A DNA stretch of 64,000 bases from Chitinophaga japonensis (GTDB lineage Bacteria; Bacteroidota; Bacteroidia; Chitinophagales; Chitinophagaceae): contig NZ_VLLG01000002.1 in NCBI RefSeq assembly GCF_007830125.1, positions 124,001 through 188,000 of the forward strand. Direction: 5' to 3'. The position numbers and the translations under genes are program-made. The notes under the pieces are model-generated. The model was given only the letters and a program-made list of their open reading frames with translations, was not told the origin of the DNA and searched no databases. Of the stretch, positions 27,010 through 35,942 are shown one piece after another; position 1 is the first letter of the stretch, and each line of letters begins with the position of its first letter.

Positions 27010-28927
27010 GAAATGATGGCAACTCATACTCGAATACCATCCCCTCTCCCTCCCGGCGGGCGCTGATATGCCCCCCCATTTTATCCATAAAGTCGCGGCA
27101 GATGATCAGTGCCAGCTCCGCATCATCCGGTTTGTGCTGCTGGTAATAAGCGGTGCCCCTGTACCCGAACAGGTGCCCGGACATTGCCGTGCCGGCAATT
27201 ACCTGTGGCACCGTTACCAGCACTTTAACGGCGCCGGCCGCCTCCTGCGCGGTAATGACCACCCGGCCCTGCTGCGCGGCAAGCGTTACTGCGTGGTGCA
27301 ACAGGCTGCGGTGCGCAAACTGCAGCATTTCCCGCTCCGCTGCTACCTGTATGTCGTCCGGTACTTCAATGGCTATGCTTACCTGCTTTTCAGCAGCGGC
27401 CTGCTGCACGCTTTGCCGGGCATCCGTCATCATCGCATTCACGGGGCAAGGTGCGGGCGCGTAAACAAAACCGGACAACTGTGATTTGATCCAGCGCAGG
27501 ATGCTGTCAAAAACAGCGAGCGTTTTACCGGATGCGGTTTCCACCTGCTCAATGATCCGCATCATCTCCTCCCGGCTCAGTGAGCGGCTTTGCAGCAAAG
27601 CGGCCATCCGGATAATATTGTTGAGCGGGTTGCGGAAATCATGCGCCACCACGGAAATAAGCTTGTTCTTGAAATCATCGTTGGCCTTGAGCTGCCGGTT
27701 CTTTTCGGCAATGGTAATGTTCATGGCGGCCAGGCGGCGCTCATACTGCCACGAAGCGCGGTAAAACCGATAGTAAACAGCGGCCACGACCAGCAGCAGC
27801 AACAACAGCCCGGACAGGCCCCATATCAGCAGCCGGCGGTTAGCCTGCTGCAGGTTGCTCTGCTCAATAGCCTGCCGCTGCACCTGGTTCTGCAACTGCA
27901 GGGACCTCATTTCCTGCTCCTTCAGGAAATAGCGCATATAGTTGATCTCCTGGCTGCTTTTCCGCAAACCCAGTTGGTGCCTGGCCAATTGTAACATGGC
28001 ATTGCCATAGTAAGCAGTATGGCGGCTGTCCTGCCGGCCCGCATAATGCCGGTACAGGGACGGCAGCACGGACATCATGATATCGTAATACCCTGCCCTT
28101 TCCGCCAGGCGAAATATCCTGGCAGTATAGACCATGCTGTCGGCATTATAGCCCAGAGGAATAAAATCATCGATTATACGGAAGTACGCTGCAATGGCCA
28201 GGTGCAGGAATCCCTTCTGGATGGCAGTATCCGCAATGTCATGGATCAGTTGCTCGCCCTGGCGGCCCCGGCCATCTTTCACCAGCTCTATGGCTTCAAA
28301 CATTTTCGCATACAGCCATTCCCTGGAATAAGGGTAGCGGGCGGTAATGGCCTGTAATTTTTGATAGGCCCATTGCACGGAATCCTGCCGGGTGCTGTCA
28401 CTACCATATTCCAGGATGTAATTGCTGAGCACCAGGCTGAACATGGAATCGTTGTCGAGCCGGCTGCCCGCGTACATGGCCTGCCGCAGGTAATCATGTT
28501 CCCTCGCGGTGTCGCCGCTCTCTTCGTAATCAATGCTCAGGTTATTCAGGATGTGGCATACATTGGCGGAGTCGCCGGCCTGGCGGTACAGTTCCAGCGC
28601 CTCCTGCTCATAGGCAATGGCCTGCTGTATGTTAAGCTTCTGGGAATAAAAGATGCCCAGGTTCTTTAAAGCGCCGGCCATCCCTTTTTTGTACTGCAGG
28701 CGGGTGGCAATTTCCCTGGCTTTTACGGCAAACCAGAAACAACTGTCTGCATTGCCCAGGTGGTGATACATGCCCAACTGGTTCAGCATATCCACGTACT
28801 CCAGGCTGTCTTTGGCATAAGGCAGGCTGCGGTGGAGATCCGCGATCTCTACCGACTGGGCGTTTGCCCGGTTGCTGCCAAGCCAGGCGCCGCAACAGAG
28901 CAGCAGGTATGTGATGGTCCGCCTCAT
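27005..28927 (-). CDS. TPR histidine kinase homologue with degenerate ATPase domain (probable pseudokinase)
   Basis: This 640-residue envelope sensor homologue has a signal peptide, TPR repeats (about 40-320), one membrane helix (about 366-386) and a HisKA dimerisation domain with phospho-acceptor H429 in VVAHDFRNPL. The C-terminal domain aligns with the upstream paralogue but lacks the ATP-binding boxes. The N-box asparagine is replaced (LLHHAV instead of IHNAV), the G1 DxGxG is VPQVIAG, and the G2 GxGL is DAEL. The following LALIICRDFM is kept. It starts 4 bases after the paralogue's stop, so they form an operon. It probably cannot autophosphorylate; a partner or phosphatase role is inference. 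No response regulator is adjacent. Confidence 0.85.
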   Translation of the reverse strand: MRRTITYLLLCCGAWLGSNRANAQSVEIADLHRSLPYAKDSLEYVDMLNQLGMYHHLGNADSCFWFAVKAREIATRLQYKKGMAGALKNLGIFYSQKLNIQQAIAYEQEALELYRQAGDSANVCHILNNLSIDYEESGDTAREHDYLRQAMYAGSRLDNDSMFSLVLSNYILEYGSDSTRQDSVQWAYQKLQAITARYPYSREWLYAKMFEAIELVKDGRGRQGEQLIHDIADTAIQKGFLHLAIAAYFRIIDDFIPLGYNADSMVYTARIFRLAERAGYYDIMMSVLPSLYRHYAGRQDSRHTAYYGNAMLQLARHQLGLRKSSQEINYMRYFLKEQEMRSLQLQNQVQRQAIEQSNLQQANRRLLIWGLSGLLLLLLVVAAVYYRFYRASWQYERRLAAMNITIAEKNRQLKANDDFKNKLISVVAHDFRNPLNNIIRMAALLQSRSLSREEMMRIIEQVETASGKTLAVFDSILRWIKSQLSGFVYAPAPCPVNAMMTDARQSVQQAAAEKQVSIAIEVPDDIQVAAEREMLQFAHRSLLHHAVTLAAQQGRVVITAQEAAGAVKVLVTVPQVIAGTAMSGHLFGYRGTAYYQQHKPDDAELALIICRDFMDKMGGHISARREGEGMVFEYELPSFH

Positions 28928-28931
28928 ATCA

Positions 28932-30866
28932 TCAGTTAACAAGGGGTAAGGTATACGACAAGGCTGCGCCCCTGCCGGGTTGATTGACGGCCTGCACCGA
29001 TCCGTTCATCATCTGCATAAAATCCCGGCAGATGATCAGGGCCAGGCCGGCGCCCTGCTGCTTTCCCTTCCCGGAACGGTCATTGCTCCGGTATTCAAAC
29101 AGGTGCGGCAAAATATCGGCGGGTATGCCGGGGCCTTCATCCGCCACGGTTACCGTTACCTGCCCGCCTGCCACGGTAGCTGTAATGCTGATGGCGCCCC
29201 GGCGGGAGGAGAACTTCACGGCATTGTGAATAAAATTGCGGTGCACAAACTGCAGCATTTCCCGCTCCGCCATCACCCGCAGGTGGTCCGGGATGCTAAC
29301 CCTTACCTGCAACTGTTTTTCGCTGATCATTTCCGCCAGGCTCTCCAAAGCCTCCTGCAACAGCGCTGCCGGCGCGCATTGCTCCGGCAGGTACACAAAG
29401 CCGGACAACTGGGAGTTGATCCAGCGGAGAATGCTGTCAAAGGTATGCAGGGTGTTCCGGGAGTTACGTTCCACCTTCACCATCAGCGCAGCCGTTTCCT
29501 CCTGCCCCAGCGGGTTGTCCCTCAGCACATCGGTGATCTCCAGGAGGTGCACCAGCGGTTGCCTGAAATCATGCGCTATCAGGGAAATGAGCTTGTTCTT
29601 GAAATCATCATGCCTGCTCAGCAGTGCATTCTTTTCGCTGATCACCCGGTATTTTTCCGCCAGCAGGGCGGCACGCTGCCGGGACCTTTTATAAGCGTAA
29701 TAAAAGAAGGCCAGCAGCAGGGCGGCCAGGGGCAGCAGGGCGTATATGCCAATCAGCACATAGCGGCGGCGCCGGCTCTCCAGCAGTTCTTTGTCCAACT
29801 GCTGTTGCTGGGAGCGGTGCTGCAGCCGCAAGGCATTCAGGCGGCGGCCCTGCATGAAGTAGGCTGTATAATCCAGTTCGCCCTGCGTTCTGGCGGCCTG
29901 CTCCTTTTCCAGGATATCCAGCATCAGGCGGCTGTACCGGGCGGCGGCTGCCTGCTGGCCATGCTCACTGTACCATTTGTACAGGGTGGTGACCATAGGT
30001 AGTATCACTTCCCGGTAAGCGCCGGCCATCCCGTAGTTTACCATATCCACCTTGTACTGCATGGAGTCCGCCTGTTGCAGATAACCTTTATATCCCGCCA
30101 GTTGGGCGCTGGCGTACATGGCAATGTAGGTAAAGCCGTTCTCCCGGGCATTGCGGATAACCTGCAGCAGCAGTTTTTCGGCGCCGGCGGCATCTCCCCT
30201 GCGCAACAGCTCATGGGCCTCATACTTGCTCATATTCAGCAGGGTGCGCTCATCGTGATACCGCTCCGCTATGCTGCGTGCCTTTGCCAGCGCCCATTGC
30301 GCGGAATCCAGCCGGGCGGAATCGGCTATATGCACAAAGTAATAATTGACCAGCACACCGGCATATACGGAATCATGGCGCAGCCGGCTGGCTTTGTCCA
30401 TGGCCATTGCAGTATAATGAACCGCGGAAGGCAATTGCCCGGCGTATTTATAGTAAATGCCGATATTGCTCAGCACCTGGCACGCTGCAGCGCTGTCGCC
30501 CAGGGCCTCATAGGCCTGCAAAGCTTCCAGGTAAAAGCGGTAAGACAGGTAACTGTTGGCGCGCAGGGCATAATAGTTGCCCAGGTTGCGCCATACATCG
30601 GCCTTCCCCTTTGCATAGGCCTGGCGTTCGGCAATTTCCCGGGCCTGGTTTACATACCCGAAAGCGGTATCGAGGTTTTGCGGCAGGTAAAGCAAAGAAA
30701 GGCGGTTCAGTGCGTCCACGTAACGCGCACTGTCCGTCAACCGGGGCAACCGGGCCTTCCACCCGTTGATCTCACTGCTTTGGGCGTGTAACAATGCTGC
30801 CAGGCATAACAGCCAAATACATAATGCTCCCCTCCGTATTGTATTACAACATCGAATGCGATCCAA
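28932..30866 (-). CDS. TPR-containing sensor histidine kinase
   Basis: This 644-residue protein has a signal peptide (to about residue 28), periplasmic TPR repeats (about 45-330), a coiled-coil, one membrane helix (about 369-390), and cytosolic HisKA and HATPase_c domains. Key residues are all present: H432 (AHDFRQP), N548 (FIHNAVKF), the G1 box D576-x-G578 (ADEGPGIP) and the G2 box (GAGLALI, 605-611). This is the active member of a tandem pair whose second gene is degenerate. The predicted start is TTG because no ATG precedes the signal peptide in frame. The stimulus and the response regulator are unknown. Confidence 0.9.
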   Translation of the reverse strand: MDRIRCCNTIRRGALCIWLLCLAALLHAQSSEINGWKARLPRLTDSARYVDALNRLSLLYLPQNLDTAFGYVNQAREIAERQAYAKGKADVWRNLGNYYALRANSYLSYRFYLEALQAYEALGDSAAACQVLSNIGIYYKYAGQLPSAVHYTAMAMDKASRLRHDSVYAGVLVNYYFVHIADSARLDSAQWALAKARSIAERYHDERTLLNMSKYEAHELLRRGDAAGAEKLLLQVIRNARENGFTYIAMYASAQLAGYKGYLQQADSMQYKVDMVNYGMAGAYREVILPMVTTLYKWYSEHGQQAAAARYSRLMLDILEKEQAARTQGELDYTAYFMQGRRLNALRLQHRSQQQQLDKELLESRRRRYVLIGIYALLPLAALLLAFFYYAYKRSRQRAALLAEKYRVISEKNALLSRHDDFKNKLISLIAHDFRQPLVHLLEITDVLRDNPLGQEETAALMVKVERNSRNTLHTFDSILRWINSQLSGFVYLPEQCAPAALLQEALESLAEMISEKQLQVRVSIPDHLRVMAEREMLQFVHRNFIHNAVKFSSRRGAISITATVAGGQVTVTVADEGPGIPADILPHLFEYRSNDRSGKGKQQGAGLALIICRDFMQMMNGSVQAVNQPGRGAALSYTLPLVN

Positions 30867-30993
30867 TCAATATGCTTTTATGGTGTGGTGTCGCTTTTCT
30901 TTCACTGTGTGGATCCAAAATATGCCAAACAATTTCTATGTAAAAACAAATATGATATGAAAATAGGGAAAAAAAGGACATGAACAGTAGGGG

Positions 30994-31689
30994 CTATATC
31001 TCGAACACGAAGCCCCGCTTTGCGAGCTGCTCATACTGTTGCTTATCAAAGCGGTATAAATGGGCGCCCTTTTTAGAGGTGGTCTTGTCCTTTTCCTCCA
31101 GCTTTTCCAGGATGCCCATAGAAAGGATCTTCTTGCGAAAATTGCGTTTGTCCAGCTCATGCTGGTAGATCTCTTCATACAGGCTGCGCAATTGCGACAG
31201 CGTGAACTTTTCCGGCAGCAGCTCAAAACCGATGGGGTGGAAATGCGCATTATCCCGCAGCTTTTTAAGGGCGTCGGCTATCATCCTGCCGTGATCAAAG
31301 ATCAGTTCCGGTATCTGGTGCAGCTCCAGCCAGTGCGCGCCATGCCCTTCCGACAATATATGATCATGCTCCATGATACGGATCAGGGCATAGTAGGCAA
31401 TGGATATCACCCTGGCCCCGGTGTCCCGCTCCACTTCCCCGTAACAGCTCAACTGGTCCATGTAGATGTGCTGCAGGCCGGTGGTTTGCCGCAACACGCG
31501 GGCGGCGGCATCGGCGGTGCTTTCCTGCTCCTGAACAAAGCCACCCACCAGCGACCACTCTCCCAGCCTGGGATGTACCTTGCGTTGTATGATCAGTAGT
31601 TTCAGCCGGTCGTTCTCAAAACCGAAAATAATACAGTCCACCGCTACCAGGTGCCTGGGAACGCCGGCATAAAAGGAAGTAGTATCCAT
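30994..31689 (-). CDS. NUDIX-domain transcriptional regulator, NrtR/AraR type
   Basis: This 231-residue protein has an N-terminal NUDIX fold and a C-terminal winged-helix DNA-binding region (about 150-225, with FTLSQLRSLYEEIY and DKRNFRKKIL). The NUDIX box is degenerate: GGFVQEQESTADAAARVL lacks the REUxEE catalytic glutamates, as expected for a ligand sensor rather than a hydrolase. Members of this group control NAD or sugar metabolism genes, for example AraR of Bacteroides; the ligand here is unknown. A palindrome (31694-31714) lies between its -7 box and start, which suggests autoregulation. It is divergent from the GNAT gene. Confidence 0.88.
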   Translation of the reverse strand: MDTTSFYAGVPRHLVAVDCIIFGFENDRLKLLIIQRKVHPRLGEWSLVGGFVQEQESTADAAARVLRQTTGLQHIYMDQLSCYGEVERDTGARVISIAYYALIRIMEHDHILSEGHGAHWLELHQIPELIFDHGRMIADALKKLRDNAHFHPIGFELLPEKFTLSQLRSLYEEIYQHELDKRNFRKKILSMGILEKLEEKDKTTSKKGAHLYRFDKQQYEQLAKRGFVFEI

Positions 31690-31693
31690 AACG

Positions 31694-31714
31694 CTACCGG
31701 CTTAATGCCGGTAG
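31694..31714. promoter_or_regulatory. palindromic operator candidate of the NUDIX regulator
   Basis: CTACCGGC - 5 bases - GCCGGTAG is a perfect 8-bp inverted repeat placed one base downstream of the -7 element and 4 bases before the regulator's ATG. The position fits an autorepressor site. It could alternatively act as a 5'-leader hairpin. Confidence 0.5.
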
Positions 31715-31715
31715 G

Positions 31716-31723
31716 CAAATATA
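31716..31723 (-). promoter_or_regulatory. -7 promoter element of the NUDIX regulator
   Basis: On the minus strand the sequence is TATATTTG, an exact TAnnTTTG match 26 bases before the start codon. Confidence 0.5.
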
Positions 31724-31776
31724 CCGTTTTAGACAGGGAAGGATATTGTATTTTGGTGCCTGAAAATCATCTGCAT

Positions 31777-32238
31777 ATGAGTGTAACGATCAGGGATGCA
31801 CGAAAGGAAGACTGCCCGCGGCTGTTGGAGCTGATCAGGGAACTGGCGGCATATGAAAAGGCTGCGCAGGAGGTAACGGTAAGCCCGGAACATTTTGAAG
31901 CGGCCGGTTTTGGCCCTGCGCCCGTATGGAAAGCCTTTGTGGCCGCCACTACGGAAAACGGGCAGGAGCAGATCACCGGCTTTGCGCTGTACTATACCCG
32001 CTACTCTACCTGGAAAGGCTGCCGCATGTACCTGGAAGACATCGTGGTAACGGAAAGCTGGCGGGGCAAAGGCATCGGCCGGCTGCTGTTTGAAAGGCTG
32101 ATAACGGAAGCCAGGGAAAAGCAGTTCAACGGCATTACCTGGCAGGTGCTGGAATGGAATGAGCCCGCCATTCGTTTTTACGATAAATACCACGCGAAAT
32201 ATGATAAGGAATGGTGGAATGCGAGCATTGATGTGTAG
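31777..32238 (+). CDS. GNAT-family N-acetyltransferase
   Basis: This 153-residue protein has the GNAT fold with the acetyl-CoA-binding motif A in ESWRGKGIGRLLFERL, a preceding MYLEDIVV strand and the C-terminal NEPAIRFYDKY. This arrangement resembles the diamine/spermidine or thialysine acetyltransferase (SAT-like) group, but the substrate is inferred. ATG 31777 gives a normal N-terminus (MSVTIRDARKEDC); the longer frame runs back into the divergent regulator. The stop codon lies inside the left arm of the hairpin 32230-32265. Confidence 0.85.
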   Translation: MSVTIRDARKEDCPRLLELIRELAAYEKAAQEVTVSPEHFEAAGFGPAPVWKAFVAATTENGQEQITGFALYYTRYSTWKGCRMYLEDIVVTESWRGKGIGRLLFERLITEAREKQFNGITWQVLEWNEPAIRFYDKYHAKYDKEWWNASIDV

Positions 32239-32265
32239 ACGCACATGGCTGCACATCTACACATC
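32230..32265. terminator. period-8-type hairpin between GNAT gene and fabD
   Basis: The arms 32230-32241 (GATGTGTAGACG) and 32254-32265 match at 11 of 12 bases. GCACAT/ACACAT units recur at 8-10 base spacing up to 32273. The left arm contains the GNAT stop codon, and the array reaches the fabD stop at 32272. Confidence 0.6.
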
Positions 32266-32271
32266 CGCACA

Positions 32272-33162
32272 TTAATTAACTCCTGCCACCGTTGCTTCCT
32301 TGTGTATCTTCACGATCAGTCCCTGCAGCACTTTACCCGGACCTACTTCCGTGAATTGCGCAGCGCCGTCGGCCACCATGGCCTGCACGGACTGCGTCCA
32401 TTTTACCGCGCCGGTCAACTGGTCGATCAGGTTTTGCCTGATCTGTGCAGGATCGCTTACGGCCCGGGCCACCACGTTCTGGTATACCGGGCAGGAAGGC
32501 GTATTGAAAGTGGTGCGCTCAATGGCGGACTGCAGCTCTTCCTTGGCAGGGGCCATTAAGGGTGAGTGGAAAGCGCCCCCTACCGGCAGCACCAAAGCCC
32601 TTTTGGCGCCGGCAGCCTTCATTCTTTCACAGGCAATGTTAATGCCGTTGATAGTACCGGAAATGACCAGTTGCCCCGGGCAGTTGTAATTGGCCGGCAC
32701 TACGATCTCGCCGGTCTCGCTGCTTACGGCGGCACATATCTCTTCTACTTTCTCATCGGCCAGGGCCAGCACGGCAGCCATGGTGGAGGGCTGCTTTTCG
32801 CAGGCGCGCTGCATGGCCGTAGCGCGGATGAATACCAGGCGCAGGGCGTCCTCGAAAGACAATACGCCATTGGCTACCAGGGCCGAAAACTCGCCCAGGG
32901 AGTGGCCGGCCACCATATCAGGACGGGCATTTTCTATGCCCAGGAAGGCGATCACGGCATGCAGGAAAACGGCCGGCTGTGTAACGTTGGTCTGTTTCAG
33001 GTCTTCTTCCGTACCGGAGAACATGGTATCGGATATGCGGAAACCCAGTATTTCGTTGGCCTGCTCAAAAAGTTCCTTTGCTTTGGTGCTGGTTTCGTAC
33101 AGGTGTTTTCCCATTCCCGGGAATTGTGATCCCTGGCCGGGAAATACGTAAGCGTGCTTCAT
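32272..33162 (-). CDS. fabD: malonyl-CoA:ACP transacylase
   Basis: FabD transfers malonyl groups from CoA to ACP for fatty acid elongation. The 296-residue protein starts MKHAYVFPGQGSQFPGMG, carries nucleophile S88 in AGHSLGEFSAL, the arginine in RATAMQRA, and the histidine in GAFHSPLM. Length is normal. It is a single gene here, separated from fabH by about 5 kb and from folE by an intergenic hairpin. Confidence 0.95.
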   Translation of the reverse strand: MKHAYVFPGQGSQFPGMGKHLYETSTKAKELFEQANEILGFRISDTMFSGTEEDLKQTNVTQPAVFLHAVIAFLGIENARPDMVAGHSLGEFSALVANGVLSFEDALRLVFIRATAMQRACEKQPSTMAAVLALADEKVEEICAAVSSETGEIVVPANYNCPGQLVISGTINGINIACERMKAAGAKRALVLPVGGAFHSPLMAPAKEELQSAIERTTFNTPSCPVYQNVVARAVSDPAQIRQNLIDQLTGAVKWTQSVQAMVADGAAQFTEVGPGKVLQGLIVKIHKEATVAGVN

Positions 33163-33249
33163 TACTCTTGTGATTTAAGTACAATAACTTTTACAAAAGG
33201 TGAAAAAATGAGCAAATTAAATATAAATCAATTAAATATAATAATAAAT

Positions 33250-33287
33250 CAGATGTGCCATCGGCCGGCTGGCGGATGGCACATCTG
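33250..33287 (-). terminator. hairpin downstream of folE
   Basis: The arms 33250-33262 (CAGATGTGCCATC) and 33275-33287 are perfect inverted copies with a GC-rich loop. It lies just past the folE stop on its coding strand, upstream of fabD. Confidence 0.7.
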
Positions 33288-33305
33288 TTACTAACTTACT
33301 ACCCA

Positions 33306-33893
33306 TTATTTCCCGATCAATCGCATAAATTCCGAGCGGGTGCGGCCGTCCTCGAACTGGCCGGAGAACGCGGAGGTAGTGGTCACCGAGTTCTGCTTCT
33401 GCACGCCGCGCATCATCATGCACAGGTGCTGCGCCTCTATCACCACCGCTACACCCAGCGGTTCCAGGGTTTCCTGTATCGCATCCAGTATCTGGTGCGT
33501 CAGGCGTTCCTGCACCTGCAGGCGGCGGGCATATACATCCACCACCCGCGCTATCTTGCTAAGTCCCGTAATATAACCATTGGGTATATAGGCTACATGC
33601 GCTTTGCCGAAAAACGGCAGCATATGATGCTCGCACAGGGAGTATAGCTCTATATCCTTTACGATCACCATTTCGCTGTAGGCTTCTGTGAATTTAGCCC
33701 CTCTCAGGATGGCCCTGGCATCCAACTGGTACCCCTGTGTAAGGTACTGCATGGCTTTGGCCAGGCGCTCGGGGGTTTTCTGCAATCCCTCACGGTCGGC
33801 ATCCTCCCCTATCAACCCCAGGCATTCCCTGTAATTGTCAATAAGACCGGACGTCACCTTTTCATCAAATGTTTCTATCTTTTTATAAGCCAT
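33306..33893 (-). CDS. folE: GTP cyclohydrolase I
   Basis: FolE converts GTP to dihydroneopterin triphosphate, the entry point for both tetrahydrofolate and queuosine precursors. The 195-residue protein shows the zinc and active-site residues in [12 protein letters not shown] and [12 protein letters not shown], plus GLSKIARVV. It lies immediately downstream of queD on the same strand, which points to the pterin/7-deazaguanine branch. A heptad array (33908-33935) occupies the gap upstream. Confidence 0.95.
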   Translation of the reverse strand: MAYKKIETFDEKVTSGLIDNYRECLGLIGEDADREGLQKTPERLAKAMQYLTQGYQLDARAILRGAKFTEAYSEMVIVKDIELYSLCEHHMLPFFGKAHVAYIPNGYITGLSKIARVVDVYARRLQVQERLTHQILDAIQETLEPLGVAVVIEAQHLCMMMRGVQKQNSVTTTSAFSGQFEDGRTRSEFMRLIGK

Positions 33894-33907
33894 TATGCAA
33901 AATGTAA

Positions 33908-33935
33908 AATTCCAAATTCCAATATCCAGATCACA
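33908..33935. repeat. AATTCCA heptad array between queD and folE
   Basis: Consecutive 7-bp units AATTCCA, AATTCCA, ATATCCA and GATCACA fill part of the short spacer. The unit resembles the arrays at 17824 and 53493. Confidence 0.55.
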
Positions 33936-33955
33936 GACCTGGGAGCATATACCGG

Positions 33956-34369
33956 TTATTTGCCACCGTAATACTCTACGTAAATGCGGGGCGTTTCATA
34001 CAACTTGATACAATGCAGTTGTACTTCCGCAGGCAGGTGGCTGGCCAGCTCGTCCCAGATGGCAATGGCCAGGTTCTCCGCAGAGGTGAACTTTCCGGCC
34101 ATAAAATCCACATCCAGGTTCAGGTTACGGTGGTCTACCTTCTCCACGATCGTGTCTTTAATGATATCGCCCAGTGTTTTCGCATTAAAAACAAAACCGG
34201 TTTCTTTGTCAGGATTGCCTTTTATGGTGACGTGCAACTCGTAGTTATGACCATGCCAGTTATCGTTGGCACATTTACCGAATACTTCCAGGTTCTTCTC
34301 CTTGCTCCACGCGGGATTGGATAATTTGTGCGCTGCGTTGAAATTCTCCACACGCGTTAAATAGATCAT
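33956..34369 (-). CDS. queD: 6-carboxy-5,6,7,8-tetrahydropterin synthase (6-pyruvoyl tetrahydropterin synthase family)
   Basis: This 137-residue member of the PTPS/QueD family makes the tetrahydropterin substrate of QueE from the FolE product. Zinc-binding histidines are visible in NFNAAHKL and NWHGHNYEL. The nearby cysteine in FGKCAND and the ending [12 protein letters not shown] also fit. ATG 34369 ([10 protein letters not shown]) was chosen because the -7 element lies 20 bases upstream and the longer frame would read through it. Divergent from mqnB, upstream of folE. Confidence 0.9.
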   Translation of the reverse strand: MIYLTRVENFNAAHKLSNPAWSKEKNLEVFGKCANDNWHGHNYELHVTIKGNPDKETGFVFNAKTLGDIIKDTIVEKVDHRNLNLDVDFMAGKFTSAENLAIAIWDELASHLPAEVQLHCIKLYETPRIYVEYYGGK

Positions 34370-34389
34370 TACTTTATCAAAATTTTCCG

Positions 34390-34397
34390 CAAAAATA
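34390..34397 (-). promoter_or_regulatory. -7 promoter element of queD
   Basis: On the minus strand the sequence is TATTTTTG, an exact TAnnTTTG match with a 20-base leader to the queD start. Confidence 0.5.
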
Positions 34398-34472
34398 CCA
34401 TTAATCCCGGAGACGGCCGTAAGTTTACAGGATGAAACCGGGCATGATAACATTCCCGGCACGTATTAAAAG

Positions 34473-35135
34473 ATGCGCATACTTGTAATCGCCGCAACAT
34501 CATTGGAAATAAAGCCGTTCCAGGAATACCTGGCCACCCGGGGCGCTCCCCGCGGCTGCCAGGTTGACACCTGCATCGGGGGTATCGGCCTCATGCATAC
34601 CGCCTGGCGCCTGGGCAAACAACTGGTCCGGCAAAAGCCGGACATCGCGCTGCAGGCTGGCATTGCCGGCAGTTTCCGGCATGACTGGCCCCTGGGCCAG
34701 GTAGTGACGGTAGGCCGGGAACAACTGGGAGACCTGGGCGTGGATGATGCCGGTACTTTTAAAGACCTGTTTGATACCGGGCTCTGGACTGCCGGCACGC
34801 CGCCTTTTGAAGGCACCGGGCTGGTGAATACCTTTTCCGGGCTGCCCCTGGTGCCAGTCATGCCGGTAGCCGCCGGCGTAAGCGTGAACACCGTAAGCGG
34901 CAGCCTGCCGCTGATAGCGCGGCTGCGGGAAAAATATGCGCCGGACATAGAAAGCATGGAGGGTGCCGCCTTCCACTATGCCTGCCTGCAGGAGCAGGTA
35001 CCCTTCCTGCAGTTGCGCAGCATCTCCAATTACGTGGAGGTAAGGGACAAGAGCAAATGGAACATTCCGCTGGCAGTGGAGACACTGAATAGTGCGCTTA
35101 TTAAATATGTGGAAGAAATAGGAAGCAGGAAGTAA
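34473..35135 (+). CDS. mqnB: futalosine hydrolase
   Basis: MqnB removes the base from futalosine in the alternative (futalosine) menaquinone pathway. The 220-residue nucleoside phosphorylase-like protein has the GIAGSF purine region, ESMEGAAFHYAC and the family's RSISNYVEVRDKSKWN. The final residues IGSRK and the stop are encoded by the heptad array 35119-35146, so this C-terminus was shaped by the repeat. It is followed within 25 bases by mqnD. Confidence 0.92.
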   Translation: MRILVIAATSLEIKPFQEYLATRGAPRGCQVDTCIGGIGLMHTAWRLGKQLVRQKPDIALQAGIAGSFRHDWPLGQVVTVGREQLGDLGVDDAGTFKDLFDTGLWTAGTPPFEGTGLVNTFSGLPLVPVMPVAAGVSVNTVSGSLPLIARLREKYAPDIESMEGAAFHYACLQEQVPFLQLRSISNYVEVRDKSKWNIPLAVETLNSALIKYVEEIGSRK

Positions 35136-35146
35136 GAAGTAAGAAG
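35119..35146 (+). repeat. GGAAGTA-type heptad array at the mqnB/mqnD junction
   Basis: Four heptads (TAGGAAG, CAGGAAG, TAAGAAG, TAAGAAG) begin inside the mqnB coding sequence, contain its stop codon and run to the mqnD start region. The unit supplies a stop triplet nearly every 7 bases, hence in all three frames. Confidence 0.7.
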
Positions 35147-35156
35147 TATGAAATCT

Positions 35157-35942
35157 ATGCATTTAACCTTAGGATTCTCACCGTGCCCGAATGATACCTT
35201 CATTTTCGATGCGATGGTGAACAACAAGATCGACACGAACGGCATTCGCTTTGACACGGCCCTGGAAGATGTGGAAACCCTTAACAAATGGGCCCTGGAG
35301 GGCCGGCTGGCCATCACCAAGCTAAGCTTTGCCGTGTACCTGAAAGTACGGGAGCAGTACCGGCTGCTGAACAGCGGCAGCGCGCTGGGAAGAGGCTGCG
35401 GCCCTTTACTGATCGCTAAAAAGCCTATTGCGCAGGAAGCGGTGAAAGACTGTACAATAGCCATTCCCGGTGAGCATACTACCGCCAACCTGCTGTTCTC
35501 CATTGCCTTCCCGGGCGCACAGCGCAAGGAGGTGATGCTGTTCTCCGATATTGAGAATGCCGTGCTGGAGGGCCGGGTGGATGCCGGCGTGATCATCCAC
35601 GAAAACCGCTTTACCTACCAGCAGAAGGGACTGGTAAAGATCATAGACCTGGGCGAGTTCTGGGAAACCACCACGGGCAACCCCATTCCCCTGGGCGGCA
35701 TCTTTATCCGCAAGGATGTGCCGGCGCCGGTACAGCAGCAGGTAGACGCCCTGATACACCAGAGCCTGCAGTATGCTTACGGGCAATACCCGCAACTGTC
35801 TGATTATGTAAAACAACATGCGCAGGAAATGGACGAGCAGGTAATGCGCCAGCATATAGACCTGTATGTAAATGATTTCAGCCTGGACCTGGGAACAGCA
35901 GGTCATGCGGCGGTAGACCGGCTGATGAAAGCTGCTGTTTAA
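35157..35942 (+). CDS. mqnD: 1,4-dihydroxy-6-naphthoate synthase
   Basis: MqnD cleaves cyclic dehypoxanthine futalosine to 1,4-dihydroxy-6-naphthoate in the futalosine menaquinone route. The product (261 residues from ATG 35157, or 264 from ATG 35148) has the family N-terminus LGFSPCPNDTFIFDAM, then LNSGSALGRGCGPLL and VDAGVIIHENRFTY, a periplasmic-binding-protein-like fold. It follows mqnB directly. It ends with a 4-base overlap of stop codons with the convergent aminotransferase. Confidence 0.94.
   Translation: MHLTLGFSPCPNDTFIFDAMVNNKIDTNGIRFDTALEDVETLNKWALEGRLAITKLSFAVYLKVREQYRLLNSGSALGRGCGPLLIAKKPIAQEAVKDCTIAIPGEHTTANLLFSIAFPGAQRKEVMLFSDIENAVLEGRVDAGVIIHENRFTYQQKGLVKIIDLGEFWETTTGNPIPLGGIFIRKDVPAPVQQQVDALIHQSLQYAYGQYPQLSDYVKQHAQEMDEQVMRQHIDLYVNDFSLDLGTAGHAAVDRLMKAAV

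Noticed and set aside
33894-34472. PreQ1 or pterin riboswitch near folE/queD
   Set aside because: Leaders are very short (about 14-20 bases from the -7 element of queD), leaving no room for an aptamer.
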